A stretch of 64,000 nt of DNA, taken from NCBI GenBank assembly GCA_033977485.1, contig CM066998.1:56138274-56202273 (forward strand), read 5' to 3'. The stretch is from Hydrangea macrophylla. Its lineage: Eukaryota; Streptophyta; Magnoliopsida; Cornales; Hydrangeaceae. How positions within the stretch are numbered: the stretch's first letter is position 1; each line of letters opens with the position of its first letter. Shown here one piece after another: positions 21,201 through 30,332 of this stretch. Below the pieces are notes generated by a model, which was given only the letters and a program-made list of their open reading frames with translations, ran no database searches and was not told the DNA's origin. The position numbers were made by a program, and so were the translations under genes.

Positions 21201-22864
21201 GGCAATAATAGGCTATGCTTTTAGACGATAAGGAAGTAGCTGTGAAGAGGCTCTCCAAGAATTCAGGACAAGGTATGGAAGAATTCAAGAATGAAGTTAG
21301 ATTGATTGCGAGGCTTCAACATAGAAATCTTGTTCGACTCCTCGGTTGCTGCATTGAAATGGAAGAGAAGATGCTTATATATGAGTACATGGAACACAAA
21401 AGCCTTGACTCCACTTTATTCAGTTAGCCCCTCCCTCTCCTCTCCTCCCTATGTATATAATACATATGCATATATGATATATCTACTTCAATTAGGTTCT
21501 AATTGTTCCATCTTGATCATCCAGACAAAGAAAAGAGCTCGTTGTTGGATTGGCAAAGGCGGTTCAACATCATTTGTGGGATTGCGCGAGGACTTCTATA
21601 TCTTCACCAAGATTCGAGATTTAGAATCATCCACAGAGATCTCAAAGCAAGCAACATTCTACTTGATGGGGAAATGAATCCGAAAATATCTGATTTTGGG
21701 ATGGCCAGAATTTTTGGGAGAGATCAGACTGAAGCAAACACAAGAAGAGTAGTCGGAACATAGTAAGCACACTAGCTCACACATTTCATGGCCAAATTTC
21801 AATTTCATCTCTTTACTTGTTAACTTTAATTGATACTATGCAGTGGTTATATGTCGCCTGAATATGCAATGGACGGCCTATTCTCGGTGAAATCCGATGT
21901 TTTCAGTTTCGGGGTCTTAGTTTTGGAGATAGTAACTGGTAAAAAGAACCGAGGGTTCTACAATGCAAATAATCAACTTAACCTTCTTGCACATGTAAGT
22001 ATATATACGTGTATATGTCATAGTTTCTTTACATAAATTTTCTTAATATATGTTTGGTGAAGGATCTCCCTTACTTTTTGTATTTGTGTTAAAATTCTCC
22101 GAACAGTGATGGATCCAAGGGTAATTTTGTTTTTTCTATTCGAAGTTTCAAAATTTTTAAAATTCGATAAAGATTGCCCTTCTCTCACAACATTGTGTTA
22201 CTTTTACGCAGCCTCCAGTCATTATTCTTGGATCCTCCACTCTCCCGAACAACAGCATAATGTCGTCAAAATTTAGTATACCCCCAATATATACAAACTT
22301 GTAAATAAAAATTTTGAAGTGCAAACTACAGTCGAAAGTTTTGCGTGCCAAAATAAGGGCATATCCATCTTTTGACAATTTCGAAAATTTGGAGGTACTA
22401 TAGTCTGTTTAAGGGCATTACTTTGTTGCATGAAAATGCAGCACATCAAAAAAGCATGGGAGGCCAGTGACATTATTTCAAACGTTTCGAATAATTTTTC
22501 TAGCTTTTACTTTCTAAATTATATATCCTGAGAAAAAGAAGTTGAAATGTTGCAGGCTTGGAGACTATGGAGGGAAAGGAAAGGGATAGAGCTAATAGAT
22601 TCGTCGGTGGGTGATTCGTATTCGCCGTGTGAAGTGTTGAGATGCATACAAGTTGGGCTGTTATGCGTTCAAGAGCAAGCAGAGGACAGACCAACAATGG
22701 CCACTGTGGTGTTGATGTTGAGCAGTGAAACTGCAACAATGCCACAGCCTAAAAACCCAGGTTTTTGCCTTGGAAGGCCTGTGGATACAGATTCATCTTC
22801 AACTAAGGTAGATGAATCATGTTCTGTGAACCATGTTACAGTCACTATGGTGGATGGCCGGTAA
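11832..22864 (+). CDS. G-type lectin S-receptor-like serine/threonine-protein kinase (SD1 type), eight exons
   Basis: Exons by GT-AG sites and kept phase: 11832-12572, 13568-14120, 20282-20452, 20901-21091, 21212-21422, 21525-21762, 21844-21994, 22556-22864. Together they give 854 codons, the usual SD1-8 length. In order: signal peptide (1-~28), B-lectin domain with WVANRD and LWSSNQS, S-locus glycoprotein part (SGPWNGLRF), EGF-like segment (~292-330, six cysteines), PAN/Apple (~350-430), one membrane helix (~449-471), kinase, and a DUF3403-like tail ending VTMVDGR. Kinase residues are intact: LGQGGFG, K564 in VAVK, HRD 659-661, DFG 679-681, SPE. It should sit in the plasma membrane and phosphorylate Ser/Thr. 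Family roles are self-recognition, defence and development; its ligand is unknown. Two features are odd. Intron 1 splits the ectodomain, usually one exon in this family, and intron 2 is 6.2 kb. Residue 553, normally Gly after VYK, is Ala. Confidence 0.92.
12930..13102. mobile_element. Foldback MITE in kinase intron 1
   Basis: GACTCCCTATTTGGGACTCC..TAGT.CGAATTTG occurs twice in direct orientation (12941 and 12988) and once inverted (13050-13090), so the element can form two alternative hairpins. No duplication was resolved. Confidence 0.6.
13244..13424. mobile_element. hAT-type MITE, family A copy 3, degraded
   Basis: It starts TAGGGGTGATGC and carries the family's ACCAAACCGACCAAACACCG core. 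The right end (GATTGCGAACAGAG) has lost the terminal ACCCCTA. It is inside intron 1. Confidence 0.6.
14183..14276. mobile_element. Very short hAT-like MITE (~94 bp)
   Basis: TAGGGGTGAAAGG at the left mirrors CCTCTTTCACCCTA at the right, with AACCGATCGG-type interior. The 8 bp duplication is not evident. Confidence 0.45.
14368..14740. mobile_element. Probable foldback element in intron 2
   Basis: CAATTACATGGACCTC and GACCTCTCTCGTTTA on the left are mirrored by AAATGAGAGAGGTCCATG on the right. The ends were not defined exactly. Confidence 0.4.
16151..16222. repeat. (GA)n microsatellite
   Basis: There are two GA runs (16151-16180 and 16211-16222) separated by a segment that repeats TTTGTTTTGAATAT on both sides, so a small direct duplication accompanies the microsatellite. 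Confidence 0.85.
16357..16408 (+). mobile_element. Tail-only retroposon insertion (15 bp duplication)
   Basis: AATTGTAGTACAAGA at 16357-16371 and 16394-16408 flanks TTTGGC followed by about 16 A. Confidence 0.65.
17309..17560 (+). mobile_element. tRNA-derived SINE-like sequence
   Basis: A pol III-like A box (GCGGTTTAGTCCAATTGG) is followed by a B box (GGTTCGAATCTC) 45 bp later, as in tRNA-headed SINEs. The body continues to about 17560, but I could not identify a clear tail or flanking duplication, so the 3' boundary is approximate. Confidence 0.5.
17660..17832 (+). mobile_element. tRNA-derived SINE with poly(A) tail
   Basis: The head has TGGTAAGC and a B box-like TATTCGAGTCATGC. The body GGATTAGTCGAGGTGGGCGC and the end CTCGATTATCC followed by 13 A match a common plant SINE 3' pattern as I know it. 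Target duplications are not obvious. Confidence 0.65.
18106..18164 (-). mobile_element. Tail-only retroposon insertion (17 bp duplication)
   Basis: GAACYACTTTCTCTAAT is present at 18106-18122 and 18148-18164 with one mismatch. Between them lie only 25 bases, which on the minus strand read GTTTTC followed by an A-rich tail. Confidence 0.6.
18245..18293. repeat. (TC)n microsatellite
   Basis: An uninterrupted run of about 24 TC dinucleotides. Confidence 0.95.
19129..19381. mobile_element. Stowaway-type MITE (253 bp)
   Basis: The right end GGGACGGAGGGAG is the Stowaway terminus. The left end CTCTTTTCATTCC..TTTTATGTGTCC is its decayed inverted partner. TA is duplicated at 19127-19128 and 19382-19383. 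Confidence 0.8.
19700..19749 (-). mobile_element. Tail-only retroposon insertion (17 bp duplication)
   Basis: ATGATGATGCCACTTTT occurs at 19700-19716 and 19733-19749. Only 16 bases lie between, reading GTAATC then poly(A) on the minus strand. Confidence 0.65.
19850..19896 (-). mobile_element. Tail-only retroposon insertion (13 bp duplication)
   Basis: ATATAGATGGAGA at 19850-19862 and 19884-19896 flanks 21 bases that read GTGATC then poly(A) on the minus strand. Confidence 0.65.
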
Positions 22865-23102
22865 TAATTAATTAAGCACTCATCTGGTCTGGCACATGAG
22901 AACTGTATATATACCTTGAGAAATTTGGGAATTTTTTTTTTTTTTTTTTATATGGATATTTTCTGTTTCTTTTTTATTTTGTTCTTGGAAAATTATACAA
23001 TACATGCTTACGAATGACAATCTTTTAGTAGGTGCTAATTGATGGTAACAAGGTGACATTTGCAGCAATTTGATTGTAACTTTTTACGGTGTTATTTTGT
23101 AG
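22865..23102. other. 3' flank of the receptor kinase
   Basis: AT-rich sequence after the stop codon, presumably the 3' UTR. A T-run lies at 22931-22949. I see no gene and no single clear polyadenylation signal. Confidence 0.4.
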
Positions 23103-23727
23103 TAGGGGTGTGTTTCGGCCGGAACGGATCGGAAACACCCCTTTCGGAAGCCAAAAATGCACTCCGAATTCCGTTCCCGGAAATTCCAAAATTATTTCCG
23201 ATTCTGAAATTTCGGAATTTTTAGAATTTCATCAGATTCGGAATTTTTCATAATATTCGGAATATTTTCGGAATTTTTCGGAATATTCGGAATTTTTCAG
23301 AATATTCGGAATATTTTCGGAATTTTTCGGAATATTCGGAATTCAAGCTTAATAAGATTTCACTTGAGACTTGTAGGCCTTTTATAGAAGCACATCACAT
23401 CCCATTTTTTGTGTTTTTTCTATGTGGTATGAACACAATTTTCGGAATATTTCGGAATATTTTTGGAAAAGTTTCAGAAAATGCAATTTCGGAATACGTT
23501 CGGAAATTTTTCGGAATAGTTCGGAAAAGTTTCGGAAAAAACAATTTCGGAATATTTTCGGAAAATTTTCGGAATTCTGAAAACAATTCCGATTCCGATC
23601 CAATTTTTTTCGAAATTTTCGAAATTCGGAAATTCGGAATTCGGAATGCATATTTAGTTGCCAAAATCGGAATTTTTCGGATCGAAATAGGTCGGAATCG
23701 GATGTTCCGTTCCAAATGACACCCCTA
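23103..23727. mobile_element. hAT-type element, family B, complete (625 bp)
   Basis: The ends TAGGGGTGTGTTTCGG and GACACCCCTA are flanked by TTTTGTAG (23095-23102) and TTTCGTAG (23728-23735), 7 of 8 bases. The interior is built almost wholly from TTCGGAAT and variants in both orientations. ORFs here are repeat artefacts. Confidence 0.85.
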
Positions 23728-23940
23728 TTTCGTAGTAACCAGTGTCGGAGCGGAGCCACCGTAAGTTTTCCAAACCCAATTAAGTTTTCCAATCCTAATT
23801 TGACATCATACATTGTTGATAAATAGACCTAAAAATGTATAAACAATAGCTAATATTGTTCTCAAATAGACCTAAATCGACACCATATCTTATGATCAAC
23901 TATGTATAAATAGACCCCAACTTTTTTTTAGTCCTCCACA

Positions 23941-23961
23941 CCCCCCCCCCCCCCCCCCCCC
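23941..23961. repeat. Poly(C) tract (21 C)
   Basis: A homopolymer run preceded by CCTCCACA. Similar C runs occur at 27621, 28760 and 33152. Confidence 0.9.
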
Positions 23962-24098
23962 AAACCAACAAAAAAATATTTCCTAACTCCGCCCTTGGTT
24001 ACGTTGGATGATAAGTAAATTCCATTGTACAATAGCATTAATTAGTGATACAACCAAATTACTTGGTAGTATCCCAGAAAAACACTTCTTCCTTGGTG

Positions 24099-24310
24099 AA
24101 TATTCTTTTTTTTTCTTTTTTTTTTTTTTTATCACGTACCTGGACACACTCACACACCCAGAATCTAAGCAGTGGAAGTCCCAACACATTACATCAAACA
24201 GAGAGACCAATGGTCATTCTACAACAAAGGGGAAAAACTCCACATTCCTTGCATATAGCAAGGATTGAACCTTGCTCTCCCCAGAGCTAAGCGGTACCAT
24301 CCAGCCTTAA
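24099..24310 (-). mobile_element. tRNA-derived SINE, complete, with 9 bp duplication
   Basis: On the minus strand the head reads GGCTGGATGGTACCGCTTAG with B box AAGGTTCAATCC. The 3' end is GTACGTGAT followed by a long A tail. TCCTTGGTG flanks it at 24090-24098 and 24311-24319. Confidence 0.8.
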
Positions 24311-24449
24311 TCCTTGGTGGATTTGAGTTCATTATGTCACTCACCGTCATTTAAGAAAATTGCCAATTCTTTTATTTTATGTTTTGAATGTCAAGCCTTC
24401 CATTCAGCAAGGAAGCTACAAATTTCAATGAAGACATTACAAATTTTTT

Positions 24450-24745
24450 AGGGTTAAATACACTTACACCCTTTGTGGTTTGGCCGATTTGCACTTACCT
24501 CCTTGGGGTTTAAATTTTGACACTAGTACCCCTTATGGTTCGGCCTAAAGTGCATTCGTTAAATACCCCTTCAATTCCTTAGCACTAATATCCCCTGTGG
24601 TTTGACCGATTTGCACTTACCTCCTTCAATTCCTTAGCAAATTTTAATGGTTGCACTCTATTACGAACTAAGTGCCAAACTTTAAACCATAAGGGGGTAA
24701 GTGCAAATTGGCCAAACCACAGTAGGTGTAAATGTATTTAACCCT
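24450..24745. mobile_element. MITE with TAGGGTTAAATACACTTACAC ends (~296 bp)
   Basis: AGGGTTAAATACACTTACACC at the left is mirrored by GGTGTAAATGTATTTAACCCT at the right, and the GTGGTTTGGCCGATTTGC arms continue inward. The duplication was not resolved. It is related in style to the element at 7641-8345. Confidence 0.75.
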
Positions 24746-25061
24746 ATGATATATTATGGCTAGAATATATTTTGATAGTTGTGGTATATGGGTAATGTAT
24801 TGTAAACATGGTTATGGTGGAAGATTATATTATCTATGTGTTTGGTGATATAACAGTAAATGTGATTTTGAATGTCTAAAAGATAATTGTGCCCTTGTTT
24901 GTAATGCTATTGTATTAGTATTAAACTCTAATGTAAATGATTTTGTTAATACATACTATTAACTGTTACCACAAATTAATTAGTGTAATGAATTGTTAAA
25001 AAAATATGCTATTTTTAAATGTTAAAAATTAATTAATTATTTACTACTAATGCTGTTTGTT

Positions 25062-25173
25062 TGTTTGTTTTTTTGATATGGGGAGGGGGACGAGGCTCGA
25101 ACACCGAACCTATGTATTAGAGGGGACTTATATATGCCAAGCTCTTTGCCACTTCAGCTATACCAACCTATGC
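25062..25173 (-). mobile_element. Short tRNA-derived SINE with 13 bp duplication
   Basis: On the minus strand an A box-like TTGGTATAGCTGAAGTGG and a B box GTGTTCGAGCCTC are followed by CCCCATATC and an A/C-rich tail. AATGCTGTTTGTT flanks it at 25049-25061 and 25174-25186. Only about 112 bp long, it is mostly tRNA head. Confidence 0.8.
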
Positions 25174-25186
25174 AATGCTGTTTGTT

Positions 25187-26073
25187 ATTATAATATCCAT
25201 GTTTTTTAATTACTTAAGTATTCTTATTAAGTATATTTATACTAATATATCATGTCATTAACAATGATGGTTGTTTCTTTTATTTAGATATTAACTGAGC
25301 TATTCCTTTGTTAGATATACCATTTAGAAAGAAAAAAAAAAAAAAAAAAAGATTAACCAAATTCATGGTTGATTTCGGTATTCAAGAAATAAATTCAAAA
25401 TTTCCAAAAATTCAGCTTTCTTTTATTTAGATATTAACTTAGCTATTCCTTTAGTGGATTTTAATAAAAGTGGGGGTTACATTGGAAAATCAACTAACCT
25501 AAGCGGTGGAAATTAGTCAGCTTGCGTGAGGTATGCATGTGCAAGATTTTTAGCACGAACTCTAACATTTTTAAGCAAGGTTGTGCATTTGGTTGTGCAT
25601 TTGAGAGTGCACCTAGCATTACTCTATCACTTAAGTGCGATCAAAAAAGAAAAGAACTTTCCTATTTGAAAGCCACAAAAGAGGCATTTTGGTGCAAGGA
25701 TAAATGCCCGTGATAAGTAGTTAATTTTATTTGTTTACTTATTTTATGTAGTATTTTATATGTAATAATAATATTTTAGAATATTTATTTTAAGAAGGTT
25801 GTCATTTAAGGAAAGTGTCCTAACTGAGAGTATTTAGTTTATTATAAATAAAGTGATACTAGAATATATTAGACAGTTGAAGGTTAATAAATGTTGTGAG
25901 TTTATTGACTGTGTTCTTCCTTCTCTCTCATTTCTCTTTATTTTTATGAATAATGGTAGGCAGATAATACAAACCACAACTATATTTTAAATACATGTAC
26001 TTTGTGTTTTTTAAAAAGGTATGGGCCATGTGTAAAAAAATTTACACAATACAAATACATACATGATACATTT
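25187..26073. other. AT-rich intergenic stretch, no gene seen
   Basis: A half-MITE resembling 9913-10097 may be present near 25570-25640 (GTGCATTTGAGAGTGCACCTAGCATTACTC, split across repeats). Otherwise no structure is supported. Confidence 0.4.
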
Positions 26074-26130
26074 AAAACATATGTTATAGTTTTTTTTTTT
26101 TTTTTTTTGCTGAGAAAACATATGTTATAG
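26074..26130 (-). mobile_element. Tail-only retroposon insertion (16 bp duplication)
   Basis: AAAACATATGTTATAG at 26074-26089 and 26115-26130 flanks a T-run that reads TCTCAGC then poly(A) on the minus strand. Confidence 0.7.
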
Positions 26131-26773
26131 TTGTTATTGCGTGACTAACACTATTGCATTTCCATTGCATTCGACATCAATTGGTTTCAAAGTCAATTGG
26201 TTTCAAAGTCAAATAGTTCTTTCTCAGCACTTCGATCTTCCACAACAAACACTGTCCAAGGTGCTTTCCTAACCAAACAAACCCCACAAGGGCCACAACA
26301 ATAGCCGCTGAAACAAATCTAGCCAAACCCATTTTTTCGCCATCTAATCTTCTAAAATCATCATCTTCTCGCCACATCCATCTCCACAAGCAGCCACCTC
26401 TCTGTTTGACCCAAGAAAAAAAATAAAAAATAAAAAATCAAATTTCTTGTTTTGTTTATACCAAGCCTCAACCCAGTTACACACAATTTAATTCAATAAC
26501 AAAATTGTTCTCATTCTCACTTTATAGTCCTAACCCATTAATCTGACTCAGGCATATATTGAAATTTGAGATCATAAGTTCATCATATTTTTGAAACCCA
26601 CCCCTAACTTTCAGTTATCTCTAAACCCACCCTAACATTTGCTTAAAATACCAGAACAACTCTCACAATTTCTTGAAATCCCTGAAATGACCACTAAAAC
26701 TCTTTGACTCCAACACAAATCCGTTTTTCATTATCACCATGGTTTCTGATGCCAAATCTATTATATGTATATA
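26131..26773. other. Intergenic stretch, no gene seen
   Basis: A 70-codon minus-strand frame (26389-26177) contains a hydrophobic stretch but no recognisable motif and no supporting context. I do not call it a gene. Confidence 0.4.
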
Positions 26774-27595
26774 TACGGTTTTTCTCTAGGAAGGGCGCTC
26801 TTCATTTAATATAAAGAGGGCTTGACTTCTCACGTGAGAAGGGCTGGAGATAATTCATGGGGCCCACCAGTTTATATCTTAAAGAGAGAGCACAAAATGG
26901 ATATGTAGAGAGACAAATAGAGAGAGGGCTTGAGAAAGAGAGAAGAAGACGATAGAGAGAGGGTGAAGAAGACAATGATCCTTTCGACAGCACAAACGAC
27001 ACTCCGGCGAGCTACACCATTAGAAGACCTCCCCAAAAGGTATTCTTCTCTAGCCCTATTTATCTCCTCTCCTCTTCTCTCAGTCTCTCGCACTCTCACA
27101 AACAAAAACGATGGTTGGATTGAAAAATTTGGGGATTGAGAAATGTGAGATGGCCATGATGCAATTTCTGTAAATCACCAACTGAAATATCTTCTCTCTT
27201 CTCTCAGTCTCTCACTCTCACACACAAAACCTAGGGTTGTCTTGAAAATTTTGGGGATTCAAAAATTAGGGGAAGTTTTTCTCAAATCTCTCAATCAAAA
27301 AATGACCCTCTCTCACTCTCACTCACAAATTGAAAATTTTAGGGGCTTTATTTAAATTTTTTATTTTGATGGGTTTTTTTTAGATATATATATTTCTGGA
27401 TTACTCACTCTCAGTTTTGAGATTTAGATGTGTATTCCGTTTTGTTTTAAAATCAATTTTGAGATGTTAATGTAGTATTGTTGTGGTATTGTGTTAGTAT
27501 TGTAGCTTGAATTACATGTTTGATTTTTAGGAGATGTTGATTTAGTCTCTACATGTTTAATTTTAGGAGATGGTGATTTAGTCAGCTCTCAAAAG
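26774..27595 (+). repeat. Left terminal inverted repeat of the FAR1-type element
   Basis: It pairs with 34848-35664. Mutator-type terminal repeats commonly carry the promoter. A 60-70 codon frame (26930-27139) is also kept in the right copy (35512-35330), but it lies in leader-like CT-rich sequence, so it may only reflect repeat identity. Confidence 0.8.
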
Positions 27596-27620
27596 AAGAA
27601 AAAGCTGTTATTGTAAGAAG

Positions 27621-27631
27621 CCCCCCCCCCC

Positions 27632-27677
<46 letters not shown>
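27621..27677. repeat. Poly(C)-(CT)n compound microsatellite
   Basis: Twenty-two C followed by about 17 CT units, just inside the left terminal repeat. Confidence 0.9.
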
Positions 27678-27680
<3 letters not shown>

Positions 27681-28030
27681 TATTATGCGATTAAATGGAT
27701 GTTGAGATCTACATGTTTGATTTGTATCTAGTTTGCTCACTCATTGTTTTTTTTTTCTATTTGAGATCTACACCATCCAAATAAAAAAAATAAATGTTTG
27801 ATTACAAGAGATGCTAATTTATTTAGTTTGCTCACCTTCAACTATATTAATGAGTTTTTTTGAATACCTAAATCAAGATAGTTTATTTTCATTAGTTTTG
27901 GTAAGAGATTTGCTTCATTTGCAGATCGAAATCTAGTAATTCACTGATAGGACTTGAATTTTTGGTTTATAACAATTGAAAATCTATAATTTTCACCAGG
28001 GTCACGTACTATTGTCAAATAGGGCCACAA

Positions 28031-28489
28031 ATGGAAGTTGAGGGTGGGGACGAAAATGTGGACATGGGTGTCCTAGGGGATGAAGGTAGGGACGACAATG
28101 TGGAGATGGGTGTCCTAGGGGATGAAGGTGAGGATGATATTTACACTCCTCAAGTAGGTGATGATAAGAATCCTAGAAAATGTCAACAATTTGAGACACT
28201 TGATGATGTCTTTAATTTTTACAATGTGTATGCAAAAGAAGCTAGGTTCAGTGTGAGAAGTTACTCTCTTAGGAAGAAGGGTGATGAAATAATACGAAAA
28301 TAATATGTTTGTTTCAAGCAAGGAAAATGTTGTAGAATAGCGGACATTGAGAGACAAAGACGTCGGGGCACTATAAAAGAGGGTTGTAATGCAAAGCTTG
28401 CCGTGGTGAAGTCCAAATCTGTCATGTATGTAGTCACTGTGTTTGTTGTGGGTCACAATCACTCATTGTCAACCCCATGAAAAACATAT
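28031..28489 (+). pseudogene. FAR1/FHY3-type transposase, N-terminal half of a broken gene
   Basis: From ATG 28031 an acidic leader has two near-identical MGVLGDEG repeats. It is followed by a FAR1 DNA-binding domain: FETLDDVFNFYNVYAKE, then CFKQGKCC, EGCNAKL and VGHNHSLSTP (the C-C-H-H zinc-type WRKY-GCM1 fold). Two in-frame stops are visible: TAA at 28301-28303 where the family has an acidic residue, and TGA after STP, a likely CGA to TGA change. The frame continues across the nested LTR element, joining KTY to LLRSHRN at 34482 onward. Confidence 0.75.
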
Positions 28490-30080
28490 TGATGTTGTCA
28501 AAATCAAGTATTTTTATTAACCCTATTAAAAATGTAGCATTTGGAAGTAGGGTGTCGAGTCCACAGGGATTGATACAAGAACAACGTTTGGGAAGTTTAG
28601 AAACTAATTATAATGCTCAAAGAAAGAAGTAAGAAAAGATGATCAAAAGAAATAAAAAAGACTTTGCGTCTTGCGGCTTTTTGTTTGGTTGTTGGAAGAT
28701 AAAAAGGAAATAAATATTAGTATAAAAAGCAATAGGTTGGGATTAATCCCCTCCCCGGCCCCCCCCCCCCATCTTGGGTCACAACAAGATGAAATGGACT
28801 AATATTTCAAGCACATACTACGGTAACATTTCATTGTGACATATTATCAAATACAAGGAGTGCATCTATGTGATAGATAAAAGGAGCTTTGAGATTTCCA
28901 TAGAAATAGATTTGAAGCTAACGTTTGACTATCAAGGATGCATGACATACAAGATGAAGCCTCCATGGCTTCTAATCCGAATGATTTATCCACCCTGCAC
29001 TAACTAATCTACTTGGTGGACAAATCACCTATGAAGCCTTCAAAAGATAGTATTTAAAACCCAAGAGTTTGAACAATCAAAGATGCTTGACATCCAAGAT
29101 GAGGACTCCAAGTGTTAAATACCACACACAACTTTTATCAAACACATGGAGTGCAAAACACAAGGTTACATAATATTCCATATGAAATACATAGGGTAGG
29201 ATTCAAAATCTAAGTTTTGACAATCAAAGATGTAAGACAAATAAGATGACACCCCTAGTTTTGAATCCTACACAAATGAACCCTAGAAATGCTACAACAT
29301 TAAATCCAAGAGCTCATTATCCACAACCTAAGTAAATCTAACTAATAATGGAAAACATATCAATATCATCAAAGGAAAAGAGATAAAAAATATACCTAGC
29401 CATTAAAACTTCCATCCAAACTTCAAGTATCAACAATGGAGAAGAAAATGAAAGGGAACCCAAGGGGGTTCCCAAACAATGAGAGAAGAAGAAGAATGTT
29501 GGGAGAAAAGAACAAGATCTTATAAAATAAAACAATCTCTTCCTATTTATACAAAAACAAAAGAATGGAAAACTTGTAAATAAAAAAGGGGAAAAACTGC
29601 AACCACAGATCGATCCCTTCTAAAGGCCGGATCGATCCGTCTTTCATCTGGGTATCTTCAAAAAGCCGCGGATCGATCCCTTCTTTGGGGCGGATCGATC
29701 CATCTTGGGATTTTTCTGGTAGAATGTTCCTTCGGAATCGTAGATTGATTCGCTCAAAAGGCCAGATCGATCTGCTTCTTTTCAAACTGATACTAAGCTC
29801 CTCTAAAATACACGGATCGATCCGCTCATAGGGTCGGATCGATCCACCTTTGCTGAAGCTCATTCCTTCCCCTTTTTATGAGATAAGAACCAAACGGAGT
29901 TGGTTCTCACTTTGAACAAGTTCCCAAACACTACAAAAAATATATTTTTATCAGCAACAAACAAATAACCAATAACAACAAAAGCACAATTTATCCATTA
30001 ACTCTCCCAGTTTACGTGGTAATTCGCATCCAATAAGAGTAAAATCAAGAACTCAAGAATGCAATATTGGACACGAATCA
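28490..30080 (-). repeat. 3' LTR of the non-coding LTR element
   Basis: 1591 bp. It contains at least eight GGATCGATCC-like palindromes at 29608-29850 and a C run at 28760. It is preceded (minus strand) by the purine-rich TTGGGGTGTG. Confidence 0.85.
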
Positions 30081-30107
30081 CACACCCCAACTAGCATGTT
30101 GCTAGTC

Positions 30108-30332
30108 TCTTAGAAATAAAGTGGAAGACCAAGAAAATTAAGAATAACCTTGCACAATAATTTATTTAAAAGGAAAGATAAATCGTTTTCGTGGGGAACA
30201 CCATTGCATTGAGCACATGCAACAAGGTGGAGTTTTGTTTCCCACGAAAACGGTTTATCTTTCCTTTTAAATAAATTTTTGTGCAAGGTTATTCTTAATT
30301 TTCTTGATCTTCCACTTTGTTTCTAAGAGAAT
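30108..30332. repeat. Long inverted repeat inside the non-coding LTR element
   Basis: Arms of about 90 bp (AAGTGGAAGACCAAGAAAAT...CGTTTTCGTGGG and its complement) are separated by a loop of about 45 bp. It lies just inside the 3' LTR, on the polypurine-tract side. The arms differ at only a few positions. Confidence 0.85.

Noticed and set aside
23382..23813. Two overlapping minus frames and one plus frame rich in FRNISE-like repeats
   Set aside because: They arise from TTCGGAAT repeats inside the 625 bp hAT-type element.
26930..27139. Small ORF kept in both terminal repeats of the FAR1-type element
   Set aside because: Its conservation is explained by identity of the inverted repeats; the sequence is CT-rich leader without known motif.
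29543..29863. Frame with repeated GSIRPxEGIDP peptide
   Set aside because: It is created by GGATCGATCC palindromes in the LTR, not by a protein repeat.
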